Source of the DNA: Helichrysum umbraculigerum
Lineage: Eukaryota; Streptophyta; Magnoliopsida; Asterales; Asteraceae
Assembly: GCA_949592205.1 (NCBI GenBank)
Contig: CATIUR010000001.1
Location: 42,921,001 to 42,985,000, forward strand
DNA length: 64,000 bases
Direction: 5' to 3'
Shown piece after piece: positions 34,501 through 46,157 of this stretch. The notes under the pieces are model-generated. The model saw only the letters and a list, made by a program, of their open reading frames with translations. It made no database searches and had not been told where the DNA came from. Each line of letters begins with the position of its first letter. Position 1 is the first letter of the stretch. The position numbers and the translations under genes are program-made.

Positions 34501-35207
34501 GAAGATGTACATGGAATTGGAGGAGGAATATTCGAGGAGGGGTGGAAGAAGATCAATTTAACCAGTTATGTGAAGAAATAGCTCATGTTACGATTGGGAA
34601 TTCATCGGACAGATGGGAGTGGAACTTCAATAACATGGATACTTTTCAAGTTAACGGGTTACGTAAGGTATTAGATAAATATACATTGCCTTCGCATCAC
34701 ATGGTAACTCGATGGAATAAACATGTGCCCCGAAAAGTGAATATTCATGTTTGGAGACTGCTTAAAGATAGACTTCCAACTCGTTTCAATCTTTGGTTTC
34801 GTGGAATCTATAATAATTCTCTTCTTTGTCCTACATGCTTTAATGGTATTGAGACAATTACGCATGTTCTGTCGGATTGTATTATTGACAAAAAAACATG
34901 GACGTCAATTTCGACTTGGTTGGGCTATAATATTCCTTATTGGTTGTCTCATACTGACTTGTTGGATCAAACCTACTCCTTGAAGACGAACAAAAAAACG
35001 AAGGATATCATTTCCATCATTATATATGCAACTTGGTGGGAACTTTGGAGATTTAGAAATGAAACCGTCTTTCATTCAACCAAAAAGCGATACATCAATC
35101 TTGTCGACTCGATTATTTTGTTTTCTTTTCAGTGGTACAGCTGCAGGTATAGGAACGCAAACATGAAGTGGGATGAATGGCTCAAAAATCCCTATTCGAT
35201 TGATTGA
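31572..35207 (+). pseudogene. LINE ORF2, endonuclease and reverse transcriptase, one nonsense codon
   Basis: One frame of 1,212 codons interrupted only by a TGA at 34179-34181 (codon 870); before and after it the frame is the same and the context (LLYK*RWRF) suggests an original Trp codon. Domains: exonuclease-endonuclease-phosphatase fold at the N-terminus (E38 in LQET; FGDFNS; SDHHP), reverse transcriptase (FKVDIAKAYDTLSW, RQGDPLAPFLF, YADD at 686-689) and a C-terminal zf-RVT-like region (VPRKVNIHVWRLL...CPTC...ETITHVLSDC). It would nick target DNA and copy the RNA there. The truncated product would lose the C-terminal region. It starts within the ORF1 stop (ATGA). Confidence 0.92.
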
Positions 35208-35524
35208 GAGGCATTTGCTTGAAGCGTTTATTTTTATTTATTGTATCGTATCCCCGAGACTTGTTTGGGACTGCATCAAAAACATCATGGGGTGAAAACC
35301 AGTGGCGTGGCCTCCATTGATGGGGGTTTTTCTCATGTCTTGGTATATCTGTAATCGGCATGAGTTTTTTTACCCTTTTTGCAGTCTTAGCAGTTAAAGT
35401 CCCGGGTAGAATCTAGTCTATGTATCATGTTTTATGTCTAGATTTTGGTCTTTGTTCTATTTGCCTCTAGCATCTTGCTAGTTGGTCCTTTTTAATATAA
35501 TTCTTCTGCCGTTCAAAAAAAAAT
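35208..35524 (+). other. LINE 3' untranslated region and A tail
   Basis: Noncoding, T-rich, ending TTCTGCCGTTC followed by nine A. No second copy of the bases after the tail was found at the 5' side. Confidence 0.75.
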
Positions 35525-37453
35525 TATGCCACTCTGAATTTGGCTAATACGGTATTTGTAATAGTCTCTTTAGTGTCATAGTTTGAACTTGAAAGGATAA
35601 CCTCATGTTGGGAGCGATTGCCCTGATATCACTTGTTGAGATTGATCTCCACAACAAGAAATCATACTATAATGTATAAGTCAATCATAATGCATAAAAC
35701 AAAAAAGGCATAACACACAACAATTTACGCGAAAAACCTATCAAGGGAGAGTAAAACCATGGGACCGTAGACGTCTTAAAATCTGCTATATGAAAGATAT
35801 TATTACAAGTTGGAGACGTTCAAGTCTCGACATTCTTGAATATTCTCGCGACACTCTCAACGTTATATTACAACAATGGAGCCGCCCTCGATGTTCTCCT
35901 CACTACACCCCTAACACAACTCCTTAAAAACTCAATTGTTTAATGTACTATGAGCATAGTTTGTTGTTAGCATTCAATTTAATGTGCTATATACCCCGTA
36001 ACTAGTATAATGCATAATCTGTTCTCCATTTTCATTATTTGTAAATATTGGTGATTTAGTTCTTTGTTGTAACATTGAAACGCTTCGATTTTTTTTTTTT
36101 TTAAAACACTCTCGATTGGTCCCAGTCATATTTTAAAAACAACACAATACTCGACAACTCACTTTATAATACTTAAAACAAAAAGACACCAAAATCTGAC
36201 TCTACCCGCCGGGTACAAAGAGTACCCGCCGGGTACTCTACTCTTTCAGCAACAACTTTTGCTCAGACCAAAAATTAAGCAATCCGGCTTATGAATCCGC
36301 CGGATTCCCTACCATTTTGACACTTACCCGCCGGGTACACCCCCTGTACTGCAGGCCTACACCATTTCAAGTTAAAAACCGAATTTTCGACGCGTATAAA
36401 ATTCAAACCGCTTCGAGTTAGACTCTGAAAATTTGCAGACACCTTTAAAATGTCAAAATGAAACTTTCCTTTCTTACACTTTTCCAAAACTCGCGTTTAA
36501 TCAAAATCTGGACCTTTGACCAATTTGTGACCATTATCATGACAAGTCATACTTCAAACTACACACACTTTGACTCCAAGCTTTTGACAATATTTTCACA
36601 TATACATTTTGACTCTATTACCACAAAGACATCTAACATTTCATGACTTTAACTCATTTTAACCATTCAAACCATTGGTGACCCATTCGGGCACCAAAAC
36701 GACCCATTTGGCCACTTATCAGAATCGACATCCATTTAACGCCAAACACTACACATTACACTTTTGAAAACCATTTCTAACTTCAAGATCATCACATTAG
36801 CAACTTTAAAACTTACATGTATACATTACAACCTTTACCAAAAGACTCGACGCTTCCATTACTTATAACATACTCAAACCATTCATTTCTACCGTTTCAT
36901 ACCCAAAATATCACTTTATACAAATGGGGCTTTCAGTTCTACCAAGAGCATGATCCTACAAAATAAGGGATTCAACTTACTAGTGAGCTAGAAAGTTCCA
37001 CCCTTAGTCGATTCCTTGTATTCCTTGCCCAACTTAGCACCGGACCCATTTACCTACACATCATAATCAACAATAACGGAGTAAGCACAACTTGCTTAGT
37101 AAGTAATAGAAACATAACATACAATTTTCACATTAAACGTAACACATAATAATTTACTACCGTTATTGTAACATACTCATACGTTGTTTCTTTCACTTAC
37201 CGATAGGTTTTCACACTCGTGTGAGACACCTAATACGTACCTTACCATGATGTCAAGACATGATCACGAGATTTTCTCAAGCCTCGTCTCATGCTTGACA
37301 TCCTTACAAACTTACCAATGGTGTACTCGTACACCCTATCAACATACATTTGAGGATCCTCATCATTCTCATACTTGTCCTTCTCGAAGGAACCTTACCA
37401 TGATGTTAAGACATGAACAACGAGATTTCTCAAGCCCTGTTGTCATACTTAAT
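35525..37453. other. Decayed LTR-like fragments, no gene
   Basis: Near 35620-35631 a decayed primer-site-like sequence (minus GATATCAGGGC) precedes TGTTGAGATTG at 35634, suggesting the edge of an old LTR in minus orientation (weak). At 36205-36335 there are three TACCCGCCGGGTA palindromes and one AATCCGCCGGATT, the same style as the family B array. An imperfect repeat of about 62 bp lies at 37239-37303 and 37392-37453, the second copy cut by family D. No coding ORF is supported. Confidence 0.5.
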
Positions 37454-37766
37454 GTCGCACCCCCAAATTATGATGTGGAAGCAATTCGGGTCGGGCACGA
37501 CTAATCAAATATAAACAACATATAAGATATAATGAACGACTCTATATGCGTCGTTTACAATACATTGATATTATAAAATTCTTACATTGTTATAATAGTT
37601 TACAAAAGCTCAAATTGATGTAAGAGATTCTATGTCATAACTAATTTATACAAAATATAGTAATGCATGATAATCTCCTGATGTTTGTATGAGACTCGAG
37701 CTAATGGGCATCCTGAGTGAGCAGACTTACTGCTGCTGCGAACCTGAGAATACACGCTAAATTGGT

Positions 37767-37778
37767 CAGCTTACGCTG
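37767..37778 (-). other. Covarying tetraloop hairpin, family D
   Basis: Sense CAGC-GTAA-GCTG; the loop is of the GNRA type. It has the same conserved flanks as in A, B and F. Confidence 0.6.
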
Positions 37779-38774
37779 GTGAGCTCACATGTTTAATGAT
37801 AAAGTATAATGTATGAACTGCAAGATTTAAGTATGATGATTTGCAATTAAGCAAATAAATAAATGATAAATGATGTATATAACTGCAATGAGCATATAGT
37901 CTGAGCTTAACTGAGGTGTCAGGATCACAATTAAGTGCCTGAGCGAGGGTGCCTCTATGCGTATGCCTAATCAACACACGTATGAACAAATGATAATGCA
38001 TCCGTTTTGACCAGTCAGTGCTTGCTGACCCGAATGGGGATTGTCAGTCCCATATGGTACCATACACTAACATTCACGCTACAAAGTATTACCAAACTAT
38101 GCTAATGAGGACTTATGATGATTAGATGATTAACTCATGCAGAATATAGCGATATTTGATACTTGCGTTCACATGTAAAATAAAACAGCCATGTATTCTC
38201 ACCCCTAGAGTAAAAACAGTAAAATAGGGGCTATGAGACTCACCTGAGTCTGATGAGATGCTATCAAACACTAATGATGGTGTACAAGGGAAATGATGTC
38301 ATCTCCAACGATCGAAACCTACTGGGCGTCCTAAACGCGCAAGGTTTTAATGATTAGATGTCTCAACAGAACATCTATGCTAGTTGTTCCCTCAACTAGT
38401 TATGTCCAAATACATTGGTTTGTTTGTTCGTGTTTTTGAAAACATGTACGGCCCGTTGGTGGTGGTTTGTAATAATAATTCCCAAAGTATTATTATTATC
38501 TTTGTTTCGCTTATTGACTTGTAAAAGTATACGTATTTGTTTAAGTGTTTCAACACATGTATCGTTATCCGTAATTATCGTAGCATCGTTTTGTTCAAGT
38601 TTCATAGTAAAACACCTAAAACAATTGTTTCAAGCCAAAATCTAAAGTTTTACATTTCGTTTTACGTTTTTCGTACCGAGGCTCGTTTCGGTTGACTTGG
38701 TCAAACGTGTTCGGTTTGACCCGAAACTTTTACAAAAGTCTTAAAATAGTTAACCTTGACTTATAAAGTTGTCG

Positions 38775-38779
38775 GTACG
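38775..38779 (+). other. Target site duplication of family F, left copy (GTACG)
   Basis: Identical to 48593-48597. Confidence 0.93.
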
Positions 38780-39514
38780 TGTGACACCCGTCAATTTAGG
38801 ACTATAGTTTAGTGCCTAATCAAGTGTAATACATGTAATTAGTTCTGTGTTAGGCTAATTAATGTATCAACTATTATATATATTGTTGAATATATATCTA
38901 CAATTATGCGGTTTGTTTAAATAGTACGAGTTTCAAATCGAATGAATTTCGATACAATAAATACGGACGTTGGTGAAAAATTGATTTAAGTAATACAAGG
39001 ATTTTAATAACGTTATTGTACTTAAAAATATTATGTCAATAATATTTAGTATCCAAGTTTTATCACAAAATTGATATAAACGAGAATAAAATGTAATTGC
39101 GCAAACAAAACGATACAATTCATCTTTTATAATGTAATTATTAAATAGTTAGTAAAATACTTCAACAAAAATACTGAATAATTATTCGTATTTTAAAACG
39201 TATATTAAAACATAGAAAAATAAATATTTAACGTTCAAATGACGGAATAAACGAACACCGCACGGAGCGCAGTACGCGGACTGAAAATGGGAGGTGATCC
39301 CTTAACCACCTCCCCACCATTTTCTTTCTTTCATTTCTTAATTATCTCTCTCTCTCTTCCTTTTCTTTTCTCTCAAAAACCACAAACCAAAATCAACGAA
39401 AATCGCAAAATAAACATACTAAACGACCTTGGATCTTCAAGCCCCTTTGGAAATAAACGACCACCTCGCGACGATCTACAATCCTATCTTTCCGGAATTT
39501 CATTTCGGCGATTT

Positions 39515-39520
39515 GTAAGT
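39515..39520 (+). promoter_or_regulatory. 5' splice-site-like site in family F 5' LTR
   Basis: GTAAGT in a context shared with family A. The candidate acceptor is CAG at 41671-41673 after a pyrimidine-rich run, four bases before the gag ATG, predicting a 2,159-bp intron. Confidence 0.5.
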
Positions 39521-39678
39521 TTCCGACACAACTCCGAAAACTCTCGTTTTTTTTAGTTTTATAACTTGCTAGTTGTTTGTATAACCTTGTAATGTCCTAA
39601 AATGGGTTGGGTAAAAATATTATGCCGATCGATGGCCGGAAAATGCGTTTTTGAGGTTGAAAATCCGATCAGACCCCG

Positions 39679-40009
39679 TACGTCGCATTTGGCCTGGAGC
39701 AAATGCGACGCAGCGACCTACGTCGCACTATATCCCCAACGTCGCATATAGCGACGCAGCGACCTACGTCGCACTATATCCCCAACGTCGCATATAGCGA
39801 CGCAGCCTATTACGTCGCATTGACTTGCGAACGTCGCACATAGCGACGCAGACCTTAACGTCGCAAACCGAACCTACGTCGCATAAGCGACGTAGCACCC
39901 TACGTCGCTATTGACTTAGCACTGTTGACTTTAGCGACGCAACCCTTTTCGTCGCAAAACTCTTACGTCGCAGCCTACGTCGCAGGCTACGTCGCAGGCT
40001 ACGTCGCAC
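39679..40009 (+). repeat. ACGTCGC array in family F 5' LTR
   Basis: Many TACGTCGC and GCGACG motifs, including a 46-bp unit repeated twice in tandem and a 12-bp unit (GGCTACGTCGCA) present once more than in the right LTR. Right LTR copy: 47057-47375. Confidence 0.85.
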
Positions 40010-40897
40010 AAAACAGAATCTTCAAAACTAAAAATTTTCGAAGTCAAAGTTACTGTAGCAATTTGCTGTAGCGATTCACTGTAGCAACAATATAATAACA
40101 TTTTAGAACTATCGTTACAACCGTCACCAACGGGCCGTACACATTTTCAAATACACAATTAAATCAACTAAGTCATAGCAACTTAGACAATTCAATCAAA
40201 CAAGTCGTTGTAACTTGTACCAACTTATTCAAACAAGTCGTAGTAACTTGTAATAAAACAATCAACCAAATCGGGGTAATTTGGACATTAAGTTAGACAA
40301 ACAATTCAAATGGTAGTCTTTCGGGATACCAATACAATTAATGACAATTTAAGTGTCGTGGACACATTCAGGTTTCAAGCCTTTGGACACCAACTCACAG
40401 CTAATTACTTCAAGTTTATTAAGTTAAACACTTCAAGAACCAGGTGAGTTTCATAGCCCCATTTTCACTGCTTTACAACTAGGGGTGTGATATTACTACT
40501 CGAATTTGTTTTACAAGTAGAACGCAAGTGCCAAACTTCAAATACTACATGAGTTTCAAGCTAATCAATTTAAAGTCCTCCATAAGCATAGTCTCTAGTA
40601 TTTTATAGCGTGAATGTTAGTATATGATATCATATGGGATTGACAATCCTCATCCGGGTTAGCACGCACTAACCGGTCAAACGGATGTATTAGCATTTGG
40701 GAAGACGAGTGTTGATTAGGCACTCGTAGGAGGCATTTCAAGTTAGGTTTCCTTAAGTGGGCCTGACAAATCAAGTTAAGCTCAGACTATGTGCTCATGG
40801 ACAGTATAACTTTTATCTTGCTTAATTGCATTTTAAATTCAATATAAATCTTGCGGTTCTTACAACTATACATTGACATACAAACCTGTGAGCTCAC

Positions 40898-40911
40898 CAG
40901 CGTTTTCGCTG
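40898..40911 (+). other. Covarying tetraloop hairpin, family F
   Basis: CAGCG-TTTT-CGCTG; right LTR copy at 48264-48277. Confidence 0.6.
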
Positions 40912-41226
40912 ACCCATTTTAGTATTTATCACAGGTACCCAGCAGTAGTTTGGCTGCACAAGCAGGAATTATTAGCTCGAGTCAGCATACATACAACTAG
41001 AGATTGGACTGCATTATTATATTTTGTAAAAGTAATTATGCTATGTAATCTCTCAATTTCAGGAACCGAGCTAATGTAACTATATTTTGATGTAAACATT
41101 TACTTTATTTATACAAGTTTAAAACGACGCATATAGTGGTCGTTCATTATATCTTGTGTGCTTTGTATATTGATTAGTGACACCCAAATCAAGCTTCCGC
41201 AAATCGTTAAATTTGGGGGTGTCACA

Positions 41227-41677
41227 GATTGGTATCAGAGCCTAAGGTTATAGTGAACTAGGTTGCATTTAGTGGGCCTAGACTATGACCGTTAGGCAGT
41301 ATTCCTTATTAGTTATGACTAGTTCAGGGATTACATCATACGACTTTAATTTAACATAGCCTGATCAACTATGTACAATTAGAGAAAGATGATGTGAAAT
41401 CTGAAAGAGTTATGTTGAACAGGAATGCATTAGTTGACTCTGACCTCGAGAGAAACGGGACTCAAAACACGTCTGTGCTAGACACTCAATAGGTTATTAT
41501 GTGATATACATATATACTTACATAAGTAGACCTCATTACCACTTTAGGCTATATTATTATATGAATATAGGCCTCTTTCTCTCTAACGCTTTGTCTCGAA
41601 ATGACAAACACACCACTAGTTCATCATACTCGGACTAGCATCTTATTTCATTTCCTTGTTCTTTCTTACTCAGCATC
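41227..41677 (+). other. Family F leader with primer site and dimerisation-like hairpin
   Basis: The primer site TGGTATCAGAGCC is at 41230-41242. The conserved block runs to about 41465 and holds the TGATCA-loop hairpin at 41354-41374. The leader ends in a pyrimidine-rich stretch with CAG just before gag. It is shorter than in A and has no leader ORF. Confidence 0.8.
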
Positions 41678-44600
41678 ATGCCTCCTCGTCGTCAAATTAC
41701 CCTTAGCGAAGCTGAGATCGCGGGAATAATTGCCCGCAGTGTGACCGAAGCCTTGGCTACTCGAACACCACCCGGTAGCGAGGACACAGCAACCAATACT
41801 CCACCACCCAAACCTTGCTCCTATAAGGACTTTCTTAGCTGTAAACCGCTATACTTCAAGGGCACGGAAGGTGCCATTGGCTTAATCCGTTGGATTGAGC
41901 GCATGGAATCTGTTTTCAGTCTCTGCGATTGCACTGAGAACAACAAGGTCAAATTCGCTGCTTACACCTTTCAGGAAGGTGCACTCACGTGGTGGAAAAC
42001 CCACGCAAACTCTGTAGGCCTTGAGGTTGCAAATCGACTTCCTTGGGCCGAACTGAAAAAGAAGCTAACAGAAAAGTACTGTCCTGAAGAGGAATTGCAC
42101 AGGCTGGAAGAAGAATTCTGGCATCTGGAGGTGCAGGGAAATGATGTTGCTGAATATACCACCAAATTTCAGCAGTTTGCTTTATTATGCCCGAGTTTGG
42201 TCGAACCAGAAAGTAAGGGCATTAAGAAATACATTCGTGGACTCCCCGAGAACATCCAGGGAAACGTCGCCTCATCCAAACCAACCACTACTGAGAGTGC
42301 CATTCGATTGGCCCACGAACTCATGGCTCTAGTTGTCAGCCGTGAGACCTCCAACACCTCATCCTCTAACAACAACAAACGCAAATCCACTGAACACCAC
42401 CATAACTCAAACAAGAAAAACAACGCCATCCAAGTCTACACCTCAAACTCTGAAACCACCCGCGGCTACACCGGGGACAGACCTTATTGTCCCAAGTGTA
42501 ACTATCACCACTTTGGTCAGTGCAATACCCCTTGCAACAACTGCAGGAGGTACGGGCATTCGACTAAGGATTGCCGAGCTCCCAAATCCAACAACAACCC
42601 CTCTGACAGAAATACCCGACAACCTAAGTCCTGTTATGAATGTGGAAACCCAGGACACTTCAGGGATTCTTGCCCAAAATTGAAGAATAAGGGCAACAAC
42701 AACAACAACCACCGCAACAACAACAACACCAAAAGTAGCGCCTTCGTGATCAACTCAGGGGACGCCCGTCAGGACCCGAATGTGGTCACGGGTATGTTCC
42801 TCCTCAACAATTTAACTGCTTCCATTCTGTTTGATACTGGTGCCGATAGGAGTTTTATTTCCAATGAATTTTGCCCTCTACTTGACATTACACCTGTTGC
42901 TTTAGACGTTAAGTACACCGTAGAGCTAGCAAATGGCAAGTTGATAGAAACCAATAGTGTGATACCTAATTGCACCTTAAATCTAGCCGACGAAACCTTC
43001 TCCATAGATCTTATGCCTGTTGAGATAGGAAGTTTCGATGTCATCGTAGGCATGGACTGGTTATCAAAACATCACGCCGAAATCATTTGCCATGACAAAA
43101 TTGTTCGCATACCTCTCACTGTCGGTAGAACCCTGATCATACAGGGGGAGACCGGTGGGACGAGGTTTAACATCATCTCTTGTCTTAAAACCCGGAAATT
43201 TCTGAGAAAGGGTTATCCATCAATCCTCGCGCACATCATGGAGAAAAAGTCGGAGGAGAAGCGACTTGAGGATGTTCCAATTGTTCGAGACTTTCCAGAA
43301 GTCTTTCCTGAGGAACTGCCTGGTCTACCACCACCAAGACAGGTTGAGTTCTCAATCGATCTTGTACCGGGTGCTGCGCCTGTGGCCTGAGCACCATACC
43401 GTTTAGCTCCATCCGAACTTCAGGAGCTGTCCACCCAGTTACAGGAACTCCTGGAACGAGGGTTTATCAGGCCGAGTTCTTCACCTTGGGGAGCTCCGGT
43501 CCTATTTGTTAAGAAGAAAGATGGTTTTTTTCGAATGTGTATCGACTATCGAGAGTTGAACAAGTTAACTGTCAAGAACCGGTATCCACTTCCTCGAATC
43601 GATGATTTGTTCGACCAACTTCAAGGGTCGAGTTGTTATTCAAAGATTGATCTCCGATCCGGTTATCACCAATTGCGTGTTCGCGATGCCGATATTCCAA
43701 AAACCGCTTTCAGAACTCATTACGGGCATTACGAATTCCAAGTGATGCCATTCGGCCTAACCAATGCACCGGCTGTATTCATGGACCTTATGAATCGGGT
43801 GTGTAAACCTTACCTTGATAAGTTTGTCATTGTCTTCATCGATGACATCCTCATATATTCACGAAGCCAAGAAGAACACGCGCAACACCTCAAAACCATC
43901 CTTGAACTACTTAAACACGAGGAGCTCTATGCCAAGTTCTCTAAATGTGAGTTCTGGATCAAAACCGTTCAATTCCTTGGTCACGTGATTGACAGTCAGG
44001 GGATTCACGTCGACCCGTCAAAAATCGAGGCTATCAAAGACTGGCAATCGCCAACCACTCCGACCGAAGTACGGCAGTTTCTAGGACTGGCCGGATACTA
44101 TCGACGATTCATTGAAAATTTCTCCAAGATAGCCATACCACTTACGACTCTGACCCAGAAAGACAAAAAGTTTGACTGGAATGATAAGCAAGAATCGGCA
44201 TTCCAACTCTTAAAACAAAAGCTTTGCAGTGCTCCTATCCTCTCATTACCCGAAGGCACCGATGACTTCGTGGTTTACTGCGATGCTTCTCATCAAGGTC
44301 TCGGTTGTGTGCTTATGCAACGAGACAAAGTCATAGCTTATGCTTCCCGACAGCTCAAGATTCATGAAAAGAATTACACCACCCACGACCTCGAGCTAGG
44401 AGCTGTCGTTTTTGCCCTCAAAATCTGGAGACATTACCTTTACGGTACCAGATGTACAATCTTTACCGACCATAAAAGCCTTCAACACATATTCGATCAA
44501 AAGGATCTCTACATGAGGCAACGTCGATGGGTCGAGTTACTTACCGATTACGACTGCGAACTCAAATATCATCCAGGCAAAGCAAATGTTGTTGCTGACG

Positions 44601-46123
44601 CCCTCAGTCGAAAAGAGCGAGTGAAACCACTTCGGGTTCGAGCCCTCAGTATGACCATTCACAACAATTTAAACATTCAAATCCTCACTGCTCAACTCGA
44701 AGCCTTAAAACCCGAAAATGTCAAAGATGAAGCCTTGCGGGGCATGGATAAACAATTCGAAATCAGACCTAACGGGATTAGGTATTTCTCAAACCGAATC
44801 TGGTTGCCTAAATTTGGGAACCTACGAGACTTAGTGATGGATGAAGCTCACAAGTCCAAATATTCTATCCATCCGGGATCCGATAAGATGTACCACGGTA
44901 TCAAGGACTTCTACTGGTGGCCGAACATGAAAGCTGAAATCGCCACCTATGTCAGCAAGTGCCTTACTTGCTCCAAAGTCAAAATCGAATATCAAAAACC
45001 TTCTGGTTTACTTCAACAACCCAGTCTTCCTGAATGGAAATGGGAACAAATTGCCATGGACTTCATAACCAAACTACCCAAATCCTCAAGCGGTTGCGAT
45101 TCCATTTGGGTGATCGTGGATCGTCTCACAAAATCTGCTCACTTCCTGGCAATCAAGGAATCCGACAAAATGGAACGCCTCACCAACATTTATCTGAAGG
45201 AAATCGTGACCAAACACGGTGTTCCAATCTCAATTATCTCCGATAGAGATAGTCGTTTCACTTCACAATTTTGGCAATCACTTCAAAAATCCCTGGGTAC
45301 TCTACTTGATATGAGTACCGCATACCATCCTCAAACAGACGGTCAAAGCGAACGAACCATTCAAACACTTGAAGACATGCTACGGGCCTGCGTAGTAGAC
45401 TTCGGTGTGAACTGGGAAAAACATCTACCATTGTGCGAGTTCTCGTACAACAACAGTTATCATACCAGCATCAAAGCTGCACCGTTCGAGGCACTGTACG
45501 GTCGTAAGTGCCGGTCACCTATCTGTTGGACTGAGGTTGGGGATAGCCAACTCACAGGTCCAGAAATCATACACGAGACAACTGAGAGGATCGTAGAAAT
45601 TCAAAACAAACTCAAAGCCGCGCGTGATCGTCAGAAAAGTTATGCTGACGTGAGACGCAAACCACTCGAGTTCCAAGTTGGGGATCGAGTTCTACTCAAA
45701 GTATCGCCTTGGAAGGGCGTAATCCGTTTTGGCAAACGAGGGAAGTTGAATCCCAGATACATAGGACCATTCGAGATTCTCGAAAAGATTGGTCCAGTGG
45801 CTTATCGATTGCAGCTGCCATCTGAACTCAGCAGCGTGCATCCCACATTTCATGTTTCAAATCTGAAGAAGTGTCTGTCTGATGAGACACTTATCATTCC
45901 ACTCGATGAAATTCGAGTTGACGAGAAACTTCACTTTGTTGAGGAACCCGCCGAAATCATGGACCGTGAGGTCAAACAACTTAAACAAAGTCGTATTCCT
46001 ATCGTCAAGGTTAGGTGGAATTCGCGACGCGGTCCGGAATTCACCTGGGAACGGGAGGATCAAATGCGACTCAAGTATCCTCAACTCTTCACTGATTCAA
46101 CGTCAAACACGACTTCAACATAA
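41678..46123 (+). pseudogene. gag-pol: Family F gag-pol polyprotein with one nonsense codon
   Basis: 1,482 codons in one frame, interrupted only by TGA at 43388-43390 (codon 571), where families A and D have Arg; a CG to TG change would explain it. Order: gag from MPPRRQ with two CCHC knuckles (CNNCRRYGHSTKDC, CYECGNPGHFRDSC), protease DTGAD at 386-390, reverse transcriptase with FIDD near 720-723, RNase H with D869 in CDASHQG, integrase with D1128, D1189 and E1225 (spacing D-35-E), and a degenerate C-terminal chromodomain (FTWERED...YPQLF). The stop separates gag-protease from reverse transcriptase. Readthrough is conceivable but unsupported, since A and D lack a stop here. Confidence 0.95.
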
Positions 46124-46144
46124 ATTTCGTGACGAAATTCTTCT

Positions 46145-46157
46145 AACAGGGGGAGAA
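46145..46157 (+). other. Polypurine tract of family F
   Basis: AACAGGGGGAGAA abuts the 3' LTR; same sequence as in family A. Confidence 0.93.

Larger units (their letters stand above)
29409..35524 (+). mobile_element. Plant L1-type LINE, near full length, broken ORFs
   Basis: Two ORFs in LINE order (RRM-type ORF1, then endonuclease-reverse transcriptase ORF2), a 317-bp 3' region and a terminal A run (35516-35524). The 5' limit is set by a duplicated 5' block and is uncertain. I found no convincing target duplication. Confidence 0.9.
37454..38779 (-). repeat. Family D 3' LTR, left piece
   Basis: Begins TGTCGCACCCCC and runs to the F target duplication. It holds the conserved CAG|GTGAGT block (38243-38238), the tetraloop hairpin CAGC-GTAA-GCTG (37767-37778) and the stem AACGAC/GTCGTT (37535-37555). 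Confidence 0.85.
38780..41226 (+). repeat. Family F 5' LTR (2,447 bp)
   Basis: Bounded by TGTGACA and TGTCACA. Landmarks: a block with GGGAGGT/ACCTCCC hairpin arms near the probable transcription start (about 39284-39312), CT-rich leader, donor-like GTAAGT (39515-39520), ACGTCGC array (39679-40009), second donor-like CAG|GTGAGT (40441-40449), tetraloop hairpin (40898-40911), stem AACGAC/GTCGTT (41123-41144). Confidence 0.95.

Noticed and set aside
35516..35540. LINE target site duplication after the A tail
   Set aside because: Only a six-base match (ttatgc) to sequence near 29541, too short and inside the element.
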